Below are positions 1 through 8,240 of a DNA stretch of 64,000 bases, piece by piece. The DNA comes from Lactobacillus mulieris (GTDB lineage Bacteria > Bacillota > Bacilli > Lactobacillales > Lactobacillaceae), in contig NZ_SDGL01000002.1 in the NCBI RefSeq assembly GCF_007095465.1, positions 1 through 64,000 on the forward strand. The letters are read 5' to 3'. Made by a program: the position numbers and the translations under genes. Numbering within the stretch: the first letter of the stretch is position 1; every line of letters starts with the position of its first letter. The notes beneath the pieces were generated by a model that saw only the letters and a program-made list of their open reading frames with translations, searched no databases and was not told where the DNA came from.

Positions 1-63
1 AGCCGGTTGGAAATTGCAATTTTAGCTTATAATTTGGCTTATTGTCTAGAAAGATTTAACTAG
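1..63 (+). CDS. C-terminal end of an unidentified protein (partial)
   Basis: Frame 1 is open from the window edge to a TAG at 61-63, giving about 20 residues ending in CLERFN. A rho-independent hairpin follows at 92-117, which suits the end of a real gene. The fragment is too short to recognise a family, and it could be a chance open frame. Confidence 0.35.
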   Translation, partial: SRLEIAILAYNLAYCLERFN

Positions 64-91
64 CACCACGCGTATTTCAATATTTAATTTA

Positions 92-117
92 AAGAAGACA
101 TAATTGTCTTCTTTTTT
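92..117 (+). terminator. Rho-independent terminator
   Basis: A perfect 9-bp stem (AAGAAGACA / TGTCTTCTT) with a TAAT loop is followed by a run of T. It separates the partial upstream gene from the lemA promoter region. Confidence 0.8.
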
Positions 118-118
118 C

Positions 119-146
119 TTGTAAAAAAAATCCTATTCTATACAAT
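119..146 (+). promoter_or_regulatory. Putative lemA-htpX promoter
   Basis: A weak -35 (TTGTAA, 119-124) and a -10 (TACAAT, 141-146) lie 16 nt apart between the preceding terminator and the lemA ribosome binding site (AAGGAG near 173-178). Spacing is reasonable but the -35 match is poor. Confidence 0.4.
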
Positions 147-186
147 TATCTTAAGGACTAAATTAGTTAATTAAGGAGAAATTACT

Positions 187-747
187 ATGACTATTTGGAT
201 TATTTTAGCAATTGTAATTATCTTGGCAATTGTTTATATTACAACTTATAACGGCTTACAGAATGCCAAAGTTTACACTGAAGAATCATGGAGTCAAATC
301 GATGTACAATTAAAACGAAGAAATGATTTAATTCCTAATTTGGTAGAAACTGTTAAAGGTTATGCCGCTCATGAAAAAGAAACTTTAAGTCAAATCGTTG
401 AATTAAGAAACCAATTAACTCAAGTTCCAGCAGATGATCACGAAGAAAAGATGAAAGTTTCTAATCAAATTACCGATTCTTTAAAGACTATCTTTGCTTT
501 AAGCGAAGCTTATCCTGATTTAAAGGCAAATCAAGAATTTGGCAAATTAATGGAAGAACTTACTAATACCGAAAACAAGATTGCATATTCACGTCAACTT
601 TACAACTCAAGTGCTGCTCTTTATGACAGAAAACTATTAACTTTCCCTTCAAATATTGTCGCTAACATCCATCATTTCACTAAGGTTGAATATCTAGTAA
701 CCCCAGAAGCTGAAAAGGAAGCTCCTAAAGTTTCATTTAAGGACTAA
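187..747 (+). CDS. lemA: LemA family protein
   Basis: This 186-residue protein has one N-terminal membrane segment (about residues 3-20) followed by the alpha-helical LemA domain. It carries the family-typical stretches EESWSQIDVQLKRRNDLIPN (about 32-51) and LVETVKGYAAHEKET, and an NKIAYSRQLYN segment near residue 130. The N-terminus is expected outside and the helical bundle inside the cell. LemA proteins are usually next to membrane metalloproteases or DUF2207/TPM proteins; here htpX starts 3 nt after the stop codon, so the two are co-transcribed, and a DUF2207 protein lies nearby at 3757-5559. The ATG is preceded by AAGGAG with good spacing. The biochemical role of LemA is not established; envelope stress or membrane protein quality control is inferred from htpX. 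Confidence 0.93.
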   Translation: MTIWIILAIVIILAIVYITTYNGLQNAKVYTEESWSQIDVQLKRRNDLIPNLVETVKGYAAHEKETLSQIVELRNQLTQVPADDHEEKMKVSNQITDSLKTIFALSEAYPDLKANQEFGKLMEELTNTENKIAYSRQLYNSSAALYDRKLLTFPSNIVANIHHFTKVEYLVTPEAEKEAPKVSFKD

Positions 748-750
748 TCT

Positions 751-1647
751 ATGCTATTTGAGCAAATATCAAAAAACAAACGCAAAACTGTCTTAATTTT
801 AACGATTTTCGTTTTAATATTGGCATTAGTTGGGGCAGCTGTAGGTTACTTCGTTGCCAGCAGTATGGTAACAGGGATAATTATTGCTCTAATTGGAACA
901 GGTATTTATTTAGCAATTGTTTTACATGATCCTGCACAACTAGTCATGAGCATGAATAATGCAGAAGAAATTCATGAACAAGACAATCCAGAACTTTGGC
1001 ACATAGTTGAAGATATGGCGATGGTGGCACGTGTTCCAATGCCTCGCGTTTACATTATTGATGATGATAGTCCCAATGCCTTTGCGACAGGACGAGATCC
1101 AGAACATGCTAGTGTTGCTGTGACTCATGGTTTACTTGAAATGATGAATCGTGAAGAGCTTGAAGGAGTCCTAGGTCACGAACTCTCTCACGTCCGCAAT
1201 TATGATATCTTGGTATCAACTATTGCGATTGCAATGTTAACAGTTATTACATTATTAACCGACTTTACCTCCCGCTATTTATTCTGGTTTGGGGGAAGTA
1301 GGCGTGAACGCGATGATGACGATAATGACAACAAGAACTTAGAAATTTTAAAGGTGGTACTCTTCGTAATTACTATTTTGCTAGCACCTTTAGCTGCAAC
1401 TTTAATCAATTTGGCATTATCACGAAATCGAGAATATTTAGCTGATGCTGGAAGTGTTGAATTAACTAGAAATCCTCATGGTTTAATTTCAGCTTTAAAA
1501 AAGATTGAAAGCAGTCAACCAATGGAAAATGTTAGTTCTAGTAGCCGGGCTCTTTATATTGAAGACCCTGTAAAGAAAGAACATGGTAGTTTATTTGACA
1601 CTCACCCACCTACAAGTGAACGAATCAAGCGTCTTGAAAACATGTAA
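751..1647 (+). CDS. htpX: Membrane zinc metalloprotease HtpX
   Basis: A 298-residue M48-family integral membrane protease that degrades damaged membrane proteins. Two N-terminal membrane segments (about 14-34 and 40-58) precede the HELSH zinc motif at His143-Glu144-His147. Two further hydrophobic segments (about 155-172 and 203-223) come before SRNREYLADAGSVELT, which supplies the third zinc ligand (Glu). The C-terminal FDTHPPTSERIKRL is characteristic of the family. Length is normal. The start overlaps no other gene and sits 3 nt after lemA, so it forms a two-gene operon ending at the hairpin at 1646-1676. Confidence 0.95.
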   Translation: MLFEQISKNKRKTVLILTIFVLILALVGAAVGYFVASSMVTGIIIALIGTGIYLAIVLHDPAQLVMSMNNAEEIHEQDNPELWHIVEDMAMVARVPMPRVYIIDDDSPNAFATGRDPEHASVAVTHGLLEMMNREELEGVLGHELSHVRNYDILVSTIAIAMLTVITLLTDFTSRYLFWFGGSRRERDDDDNDNKNLEILKVVLFVITILLAPLAATLINLALSRNREYLADAGSVELTRNPHGLISALKKIESSQPMENVSSSSRALYIEDPVKKEHGSLFDTHPPTSERIKRLENM

Positions 1648-1676
1648 AAAGCGAATCCAGTTGGATTCGCTTTTTT
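1646..1676. terminator. Bidirectional terminator between htpX and the Fe-S factor gene
   Basis: A 14-bp stem (AAAAAGCGAATCCA / TGGATTCGCTTTTT) with A and T tracts on both sides can terminate htpX on the plus strand and the convergent gene at 1690-2004 on the minus strand. Confidence 0.85.
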
Positions 1677-1689
1677 ACGTACTATTTTA

Positions 1690-2004
1690 TTAACTTACTC
1701 CCAAGGCAAATTTAGCATAATCTGACATCCGTTCTTTAGTCCATCTAGGCTCCGTCCTAAATTCAACGTCAACGTTTTTAACTTCAGGAACCTTTACTAG
1801 TACTTCTTTAATCATTTTTGCTAAAACAAACTCTAATGGGCAGCCTAAAATTTCTAATGTTAATTCAACTAAACAAATACCATCTTCGTCTAAATCAATA
1901 CTATAGACAAATCCCATATTAACGATATCTATTCCTAATTCAGGATCCACAACAGTTGCTAGTTGTTTGATAATTTCATCTTTAATAACTTCTGGTGTTC
2001 TCAT
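1690..2004 (-). CDS. MIP18/PaaD-like Fe-S cluster assembly factor (DUF59)
   Basis: This 104-residue protein matches the MIP18/DUF59 family by VVDPELGIDIVNMGFVY (about 18-34), the LTLEILGCPLEF segment with the conserved Cys (near 50-58), and the VDVEF...PRW end. Family members act as Fe-S carrier or maturation factors. It lies 9 nt downstream of the serine dehydratase alpha gene on the same strand. L-serine dehydratase is an oxygen-sensitive [4Fe-4S] enzyme, so co-transcription suggests a role in building or repairing that cluster; this link is an inference. The ribosome binding site is weak (GGTGA just upstream of ATG). Confidence 0.85.
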   Translation of the reverse strand: MRTPEVIKDEIIKQLATVVDPELGIDIVNMGFVYSIDLDEDGICLVELTLEILGCPLEFVLAKMIKEVLVKVPEVKNVDVEFRTEPRWTKERMSDYAKFALGVS

Positions 2005-2013
2005 TTTTCACCG

Positions 2014-2900
2014 CTATGCATCTTTACCAAAAATCTTAGCCTTAATTGCTTGACCGGTAGGAGTTCCGGCTAAACCGCCAATCCCAGTTTCACGTAAAGC
2101 TGCTGGCATTGATTTTCCTACCTTATCAAGGGCCATAATACATTCATCTGCTGGAATTACACTTGCACATCCTGCTAAAGCCAAATCAGCAGAAACTAAT
2201 GCATTCGCTGCTCCAATGGCGTTACGCTTAACACAAGGAACTTCTACTAACCCAGCAATCGGATCACAAACTAAGCCTAATAAATTACTAATTGCAATTG
2301 ATAAAGCTTCGGCACATTGCTGCGGTGTTCCACCAGCTGCTTCAACTGCCGCCCCGCCGCTGCTCCCATTGCAGAAGCACTTCCCCCTTCTGCCTGACAA
2401 CCTCCAGTTGCCCCAGCGATTCCTGCGTGATTAGCAATTACCCAACCAAAACCTGCAGCTGTAAATAAAAAACGTACTAAAGCATCTTCATCTAAATTAA
2501 GTCGCTTTTCTAACGAAGCAATTACACCTGGTAAAGTTCCAGAAGAACCAGCTGTTGGCGTAGCACAAATAATCCCTAAGGCAGCATTAACTTCATTAGT
2601 TGCCATTGCTGCTTGAACAGCCCCCATCATAGTATCGCCTGACAAGGTCCTGTGCGTTTGCCGATATTTTGCAACTTTTACAGCTTCACCACCCGTTAAG
2701 CCAGTTGAAGAAAGTACTCCTTTACCAGATTCACCTCTTTTTACAGCATTTTGCATGGTTTGCAGATTAAAGCGCATTTTTTTCCAAATTTCTTCCCGAC
2801 TCAAACCAGAAGTTTTGATTTCTTCTTCAATTATTAATTCTGAAATGGGCTTACCAGTATTGTTAGCTGCTTCAACAATTTCTTTAACACTATCAAACAT
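2014..2900 (-). pseudogene. sdaAA: L-serine dehydratase, iron-sulfur-dependent, alpha subunit (frameshifted)
   Basis: Serine dehydratase converts L-serine to pyruvate and ammonia. The N-terminal part (frame starting at 2900, MFDSVKEIVEAANNTGKPIS) reads normally to GGCQAEGGSASAMGAAAG. It then runs into an unrelated tail, while the rest of the family sequence (AAVEAAGGTPQQCAEALS through AIKAKIFGKDA) continues in another frame to 2014. The break lies in a run of four C at 2352-2355; one more C (five G on the coding strand) restores one frame reading GAAAGAAVEAAGG. The Fe-S cysteines are split between the two parts, so as written no functional alpha subunit is made. It could be a real slippage mutation or a sequencing error. 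It starts 8 nt after the beta-subunit stop with AGGAAA as ribosome binding site. Confidence 0.85.
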
Positions 2901-2908
2901 AATTTTTC

Positions 2909-3571
2909 CTACTTCAAATAAATAATACCCTTAAACTTTTCTTGTAGTTCTGAAAAGCGTTTAGGTGATAAATATTTAGCAATATCAAATTCAAATAATT
3001 CACTATCACCTATCGGCCATTTTTGGACCTTTTGTAAACTTGCTTCTTGTTCTAATATCTCATTTAATTCATTAACCAGTGGATTATTTTTTCCATGAAC
3101 TAAATATAAAATCATTGGCAAGGGGCCTGTTAAGTTCATCTTATTACCTTGAAATTCAATTAATCGAATTTCAATTATTCCACCACCAATTGAACAACCA
3201 CCAACTGTAATTTGCTTCTCATCATCTGACATAGAGATAATTGCAGTATTAGGGTGATTAATCGGACTTGGTCCATCTTCTTCAACAAAACGCAATTTAA
3301 TACCTGCTTCAGCTAATAATTTAGGAGCATTGGGTATTCGCTCATCATCTGGAGTCATACCTAATAATCCACCTGCAATAGCAAAATCAGTTCCGTGACC
3401 ACGATGCGTTTTAGCAAAAGATTCATAATAATGAACTACTACTTTTTTAGGAGTTTTTTGAAAAATTAAGCGCGCAGCATTTCCAATTGCAACTGCTCCA
3501 GCTGTGTGCGAGCTTGAAGGGCCTACCATAACTGGCCCAATGATATCAAAAACACTGCGATAGTTTGCCAT
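2909..3571 (-). CDS. sdaAB: L-serine dehydratase, iron-sulfur-dependent, beta subunit
   Basis: This 220-residue subunit pairs with the alpha subunit downstream in the two-chain form of the enzyme. It has the family motif GPSSSHTAGAVAIGNAAR (about 17-34), HYYESFAKTHRGHGTDFAIAGG (split around residue 50-65) and SIGGGIIEI. Upstream is AAGGAGAAAAGG, an excellent ribosome binding site. The order on the minus strand is sdaAB-sdaAA-Fe-S factor with gaps of 8 and 9 nt, clearly one operon. With the alpha gene frameshifted, this subunit may be an orphan. Confidence 0.93.
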   Translation of the reverse strand: MANYRSVFDIIGPVMVGPSSSHTAGAVAIGNAARLIFQKTPKKVVVHYYESFAKTHRGHGTDFAIAGGLLGMTPDDERIPNAPKLLAEAGIKLRFVEEDGPSPINHPNTAIISMSDDEKQITVGGCSIGGGIIEIRLIEFQGNKMNLTGPLPMILYLVHGKNNPLVNELNEILEQEASLQKVQKWPIGDSELFEFDIAKYLSPKRFSELQEKFKGIIYLK

Positions 3572-3670
3572 ACCTTTTCTCCTTTAGATACTTTACTATT
3601 TTAAGTGTAAATATATTTAGGAAAAAAATGAAGCAATATAGGAAATTTATAACTTTTATATTACAACCAA

Positions 3671-3711
3671 GAAAAACCATATTCCGAAATCTTATCGAAA
3701 TATGGTTTTTC
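3671..3711 (-). terminator. Terminator of the DUF2207 gene
   Basis: Inverted repeat GAAAAACCATATTCCGA / TCGAAATATGGTTTTTC with near-perfect pairing and T-rich flanks on both sides. It lies 45 nt past the stop of the minus-strand DUF2207 gene. Confidence 0.75.
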
Positions 3712-3756
3712 CTTTTTCATTATTGTTGACTACTATTTTTGGACTAGTAAACAGCG

Positions 3757-5559
3757 TTAAAAGGCGCCTCCACCACTTCCACCACCAAAGCCACCAGATG
3801 AACCACTTGAAAAACCACCTGATGAGCCTGAATCAGAACTAATACTTGAGCCTGCATTAAAAGCAGAAGTAAAACTATGTTCAAAATTATTGCTACTACT
3901 ATTATTTAAATATAGAGCTTGATAAACAACTAAATCACTAGTTGCTAATTCACTTTCGCTAAATTCCAATCGGAGTTGTTTTAAAACTTTCTCAGATAGA
4001 CCTAATGCTACTGCATAAGGCATAATATCTTCCCAAAGAATAAGCTCGCCAATATCTCTCATTTTAAAATTACCAATATTTTCAAGCATCTTCTTAAAAC
4101 TACGTACTTGGTTTGTAATTTCGGCACCTTTTTCTGTATAAATGCCTAACCGACTAGCAGCTACCAACCACGAAATACCATTTAAAATTGCTAAAATAAT
4201 TGCTAATACTAATAATTGCCATGAAATTATACTTAACATACATGATAAGAAAATAATTATTGCATTGATAGCAACCAATATTCCAGCTAAAGCTACTATA
4301 TTTTGCTTCTTTTCTCGGATTTTATTTGAGAAATAATTTCTTTGATAAGCTTGCTTGTAATATTGATTTCTCCAAGCTTGATACTTCTCACTTAATTCTT
4401 TAGGATCATCAAATTTCTTTAATTCATATGTAGAAAAACTTGCACCGTTTCCTACTTCATCAAATAAAAATCTTAATAGTGGTTGCTGACTTAAAGCAGT
4501 TTGATCTTTCAAAAAAATTCGATAGCTCGACTTTTTTATAATCTTGCCAATTTTTTCTTCTCTAATTTCTAACTTATGCTTTCCGGTCAATTCAGTAATT
4601 AAAGCCATCAATGCTTGAGTATCTGGCTTGGAAGTATTATCAAGAATTTGAGCCATAATAGGACTTACTTCAGGAATTTCATAACTATGAGCCAAGGCAG
4701 ACATTTTCTTAGGTTTTGATCCTTGTTTCTTTACGAATAAACTAGCAATTATCGCCAAAATAGAAACAATGACGCTAAAAATTAAAATATATCCCGCTCT
4801 TTTTCTTCTTCGGTTAGCTTCTTCTGCAAGTTGTTTTTCTTGTTTTAAAATAAATTGCTTACGCTTTTCATTTGAGACATTTTTATTATCTGCAGTAACA
4901 CTTGTTGGAAAAATTGCATGGACCTCAATTCCAGTATTTCCAGCTACATTATCAGCAGTCATAATGATTCGTCCCTTATCTGGCAATACTTGAATACGAC
5001 CTGATAAGTCACCGTGTGCCCAAGCTTTTAACATCGAGACCTTACTTGGAAATACAACCTCAGCTTCAACATGATCTAAATCAGTTTCCCAACCATTACC
5101 AATAATTTTAAAATTAAGCTCAGCTGTATCCTGCCAATTTTTTATAGCATTTGTTATCTTGTAACGATATACAATTGTAAAACGATTACCTGCTTTTACT
5201 TTGTGAAATACTTTAAATTGATAGCCGTTTTTATAACTAAGTTGATAAGTATCATTGCTTCCACTGGAATTATTAATTATTGTCTTTGTTACACCTTGAT
5301 TGATTATCTTTACTTGAGGATTAAGCAACTTTTGATTTTTTAACAAATTCTGCCGATAATAAACCCCACGAGCAGAACTATCAAACTTATAAGTAATCTT
5401 TCGTTCAATTGTTAAACTGCCATCAGCTTGAATATGACTTGCTACTTTTACATTAGTAATATCATAACTAGGACTATCTGCTAATACTCTTTGTCCCGTT
5501 ATAGAAAACAAAAGCGTTATAACACCCAACATCAATAAAAGATTGATAATTTTTTTCAT
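3757..5559 (-). CDS. DUF2207 domain membrane protein with glycine-rich tail
   Basis: The 600-residue protein starts with a signal peptide (about 1-27). An extracellular DUF2207 domain follows (about 30-230), including DITNVKVASHIQADGSLTIE and RGVYYRQNL. Next come a membrane helix (about 252-272), a cytosolic part, a helical hairpin in the membrane (about 420-465), and a second soluble part. It ends in a Gly/Ser-rich tail (GGFGGGSGGGAF). This layout and tail are typical of DUF2207 proteins, often encoded near LemA, as here (lemA is 3 kb away). Function is unknown; an envelope role is inferred. It is 18 nt downstream of the AraC regulator on the same strand, so they may share a transcript. Confidence 0.88.
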   Translation of the reverse strand: MKKIINLLLMLGVITLLFSITGQRVLADSPSYDITNVKVASHIQADGSLTIERKITYKFDSSARGVYYRQNLLKNQKLLNPQVKIINQGVTKTIINNSSGSNDTYQLSYKNGYQFKVFHKVKAGNRFTIVYRYKITNAIKNWQDTAELNFKIIGNGWETDLDHVEAEVVFPSKVSMLKAWAHGDLSGRIQVLPDKGRIIMTADNVAGNTGIEVHAIFPTSVTADNKNVSNEKRKQFILKQEKQLAEEANRRRKRAGYILIFSVIVSILAIIASLFVKKQGSKPKKMSALAHSYEIPEVSPIMAQILDNTSKPDTQALMALITELTGKHKLEIREEKIGKIIKKSSYRIFLKDQTALSQQPLLRFLFDEVGNGASFSTYELKKFDDPKELSEKYQAWRNQYYKQAYQRNYFSNKIREKKQNIVALAGILVAINAIIIFLSCMLSIISWQLLVLAIILAILNGISWLVAASRLGIYTEKGAEITNQVRSFKKMLENIGNFKMRDIGELILWEDIMPYAVALGLSEKVLKQLRLEFSESELATSDLVVYQALYLNNSSSNNFEHSFTSAFNAGSSISSDSGSSGGFSSGSSGGFGGGSGGGAF

Positions 5560-5577
5560 TCTTATACCTTATTAGCC

Positions 5578-6519
5578 CTATTTCAAGTTAATATTTGCCT
5601 GTCTAAATAATTCTTCTCTCATCAATGCCGGAGTAGTACCATAATATTCACTAAATTTTTTATAAAAGAATGACTTACTTGAATATCCTACTCGGCTAAT
5701 AATTTCTTTCAATGACAAATTAGGCTGTGCCAATAACTCACGCGCTTCCTGCATTCTTCGTTCATCAACATGTTCAACAAAACTTTTACCAGTTTTTTGT
5801 TTAACTAAATTAGAGAAATAATTTTGATTAAATCCAAAATATTCCGCTGCTTCTGCTAATTTAATATCAGCAAAGTGCAAATCTATATACCTATCTAGGT
5901 CACTACCTATAAAATTGACCTTTTTAGTCTTTCCTGCCGTGCGATTAAATGTTTGCATTCTAAGTGATAAAGCAAGTAATTGACTAAAAGTTCCAGCCAT
6001 CATTGGCGCCATAAATAAGTCACCATTTAAATATTCGTTGATAATATTTTCAATCAACTGGCTTTGTTTCATCAATCGACTGGTCTTAATAAAAAGATAG
6101 CCTTCTTCAGCTAATAAATTTTTAACTGTCACTAAAATTTCATTTTCTTTATCATCTAAACTTAGATAATTTTGAAGTTCTTTTTCAAAATTATAAATCG
6201 CTTTAACACGCATCTTAACAACTACTGTTTCGGAAGTTTGCTCTTTAATTTCAAACGCTTGTCCTGCTTTAATCAGAACTAAATTTCCAGCTGTTAAATC
6301 AAGTATTTGATTATGGAATTTAATAGAACATGTCCCATTTTCTACAAAAAGCCATTCTTCTTGTGAATGATAGCGGTGAATACCGCCATTATGATTTTCA
6401 ACATAAATGGCAAAATCTTTTTGATCTTTATTTTTGGAGTCTAATTTTAAATCATTAGTATTTTGTTTAGTATTTTTAATAACTCCCTTTAAGTATTGGT
6501 CTAATGTAAAAATTGCCAC
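5578..6519 (-). CDS. AraC family transcriptional regulator
   Basis: A 313-residue regulator. An N-terminal cupin-like sensor (about 35-110) includes ENHNGGIHRYHSQEEWLFVENGTC. The C-terminal AraC double helix-turn-helix (about 210-305) includes KLAEAAEYFGFNQNYFSNLVKQ, and the signature segment ISRVGYSSKSFFYKKFSEYYG followed by TPALMRE. The ligand is unknown. It lies 41 nt downstream of the multidrug exporter gene on the same strand and is likely its local regulator; that link is positional only. Confidence 0.9.
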   Translation of the reverse strand: MAIFTLDQYLKGVIKNTKQNTNDLKLDSKNKDQKDFAIYVENHNGGIHRYHSQEEWLFVENGTCSIKFHNQILDLTAGNLVLIKAGQAFEIKEQTSETVVVKMRVKAIYNFEKELQNYLSLDDKENEILVTVKNLLAEEGYLFIKTSRLMKQSQLIENIINEYLNGDLFMAPMMAGTFSQLLALSLRMQTFNRTAGKTKKVNFIGSDLDRYIDLHFADIKLAEAAEYFGFNQNYFSNLVKQKTGKSFVEHVDERRMQEARELLAQPNLSLKEIISRVGYSSKSFFYKKFSEYYGTTPALMREELFRQANINLK

Positions 6520-6560
6520 TTAAATCACCGCCTTAATATCATTATACAATTAATGGTTTC

Positions 6561-8033
6561 TTATTTGCTGATGGAATGCTTTTCTTTTTGCCGAGCGTAA
6601 TATCCAATAAAGAATGAAGCAATAATTAATATTGTTGCGACAATCATAATATTGTGAATTCCACTATAAAGAATCTGCCTCATTTGTGGTAATAATGCTT
6701 GTGGCAATAACTTACTTGTTTCAGCATCAGATAAATGATTGAGCATATTTATCGTTATACTACCTCTACTTTCCCTAACACCTTTAAAAAGTGAGGCATT
6801 CATAATCAACCCAAAAACACTAGCCGCCACGGCAGAAGCAATCATTCTAATCAAAAATGAAAACGAAGTTGCTACTGGGACATCTTGTTTCTCAACATCT
6901 TGTTGGACCTTAACTTGTAATTCATTAAAGACAATCCCATTACCAACACCTTGAAACATCCCCGCTAAAATAATTAAAAAATAAGGCATTGTAATAGGTC
7001 CAAACATCATTATGAAATAACCTATTAGCAGTGAACCAATCCCAATTAATACCACTTGACCTGCCGACCAATGTTCTCGCATTTTAGCAACTGATAAAGA
7101 AGCGCATAAATCAGTAAATGCACCCGGAATTTGTGTAGCTCCACCAATAAAGGCACTAGTAGCTAGTAATCCTTGAGCCCACATTGGTGCATAAACACTA
7201 AATGCCATCATTGCTGCCCAAATTAAAACAAACAAAGCAAAATCAATATTTAAATCTGAGTTTTTAAATAAACGTCCTGGAATAACTGGATCTTCAGCTC
7301 TTTTTTCAATAATGATTAACATTCCAAAGAATATCAAAGCTGCCGCAAATAATATTAATAAAGTACCAAGTTGTGTTTCACCAATTAAATCCACACCAAT
7401 TAACATAATAATTAAACCCAAAGTTAAAGTGATTGCTCCACCTAAATCAACCTTTTTCTTTGGTCGCTCAACTTTTTCATCGATAAAGTAGATTTGCACA
7501 AGAATAATTGATATCAAAGCAACTGGAATATTAAGGTAAAATACCCAGCGCCACGACAAAGTATCAACTATCCAGCCCCCTAGCATCGGTCCCATGATGG
7601 TTGCTGAAGAATAAAAAGCACTAACTAAACCCAGAGTTCTCATTCTTTTAGCTGGATTAGGATACAAGTCTGAATAAATAATATAAGGAATCGAAACCAT
7701 TCCCCCATTTCCTAATCCACAAATTAATCTCGCCAGCAACAAGATAAACATATTAGGAGCCATCCCTTGAAATAATGCTCCTAATAAAAAAGTTAATGCC
7801 GCTAGCTGATACGCTAGCTTATTACTAGTACGTTCACCTAGCTTACTCCATAATGGCGTTGCAACAGCTGTTCCTAATAAAAATACACTAACCATCCACC
7901 CCATATATTCAATCCCTTTAAGATCTGCAATAATTCTAGGAAGGGCGGTATTAATAATTGTATTGTCTAATCCAGACATTGCATTAGATAGTAACAAAGC
8001 CATCGTAACAATAGTTATTCTCTTTTTATTCAT
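6561..8033 (-). CDS. MFS drug:H+ antiporter, DHA2 (14-helix) family
   Basis: 490 residues, highly hydrophobic, with the layout of EmrB/QacA exporters. Motif C-like LDNTIINTALPRI lies in helix 1 (about 22-34). A motif A region LWSKLGERTSNK follows helix 2, and VSAFYSSATIMGPMLGGWIVDTLSWRWVFYLNIPVAL (about 139-175) carries the family antiporter motif and the WRWVFYLNIP hallmark. Fourteen hydrophobic segments can be counted approximately. The substrate cannot be read from the sequence. It precedes the AraC regulator in the same direction. Confidence 0.9.
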   Translation of the reverse strand: MNKKRITIVTMALLLSNAMSGLDNTIINTALPRIIADLKGIEYMGWMVSVFLLGTAVATPLWSKLGERTSNKLAYQLAALTFLLGALFQGMAPNMFILLLARLICGLGNGGMVSIPYIIYSDLYPNPAKRMRTLGLVSAFYSSATIMGPMLGGWIVDTLSWRWVFYLNIPVALISIILVQIYFIDEKVERPKKKVDLGGAITLTLGLIIMLIGVDLIGETQLGTLLILFAAALIFFGMLIIIEKRAEDPVIPGRLFKNSDLNIDFALFVLIWAAMMAFSVYAPMWAQGLLATSAFIGGATQIPGAFTDLCASLSVAKMREHWSAGQVVLIGIGSLLIGYFIMMFGPITMPYFLIILAGMFQGVGNGIVFNELQVKVQQDVEKQDVPVATSFSFLIRMIASAVAASVFGLIMNASLFKGVRESRGSITINMLNHLSDAETSKLLPQALLPQMRQILYSGIHNIMIVATILIIASFFIGYYARQKEKHSISK

Positions 8034-8090
8034 ACTTGCTCTCTTTTCAACTTATTTTAATTAACTATACAACGTCTGAAAGCAATTGAA

Positions 8091-8119
8091 TAGACAATGA
8101 CAGCGTTTTTATATATAAT
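8091..8119 (+). promoter_or_regulatory. Promoter of the TPP-riboswitch operon
   Basis: TAGACA (8091-8096), a 17-nt spacer, then TATAAT (8114-8119). It is a near-consensus sigma-A promoter directly upstream of the riboswitch. Confidence 0.8.
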
Positions 8120-8127
8120 CAAGACGT

Positions 8128-8198
8128 TTAGGGGTGCCGTTAGGCTGAGATGATACCCATTGAACCTGGTCTAGGTAATGCTAGTGAAGGGAAAATGA
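8128..8198 (+). ncRNA. TPP riboswitch (THI element)
   Basis: The conserved blocks are all present in order: GGGGTGC (8131), GGCTGAGAT (8143), TACCCATTGAACCTG (8154) and TAGGTAATGCTAGTGAAGGGAA. This is the thiamine pyrophosphate aptamer. It directs low expression of the downstream ECF transporter genes when TPP is abundant, and marks them as thiamine- or precursor-related. Confidence 0.95.
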
Positions 8199-8214
8199 CT
8201 TTTGATTACTTAAT

Positions 8215-8240
8215 GCCACCTCATGAAAGGTGGTTTTATT
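8215..8240 (+). promoter_or_regulatory. Hairpin burying the ribosome binding site after the TPP riboswitch
   Basis: CCACCT (8216-8221) pairs with AGGTGG (8228-8233) around a 6-nt loop. The 3' arm is the Shine-Dalgarno sequence AAAGGTGG of the next gene, whose likely TTG start is at 8241. A T-rich stretch follows, so the hairpin could also act as a weak terminator. It is the probable expression platform of the riboswitch. Confidence 0.7.

Noticed and set aside
940-1128. Minus-strand 62-codon open frame inside htpX
   Set aside because: It lies antisense to a conserved gene with intact motifs, has no ribosome binding site and gives a protein of unnatural composition.
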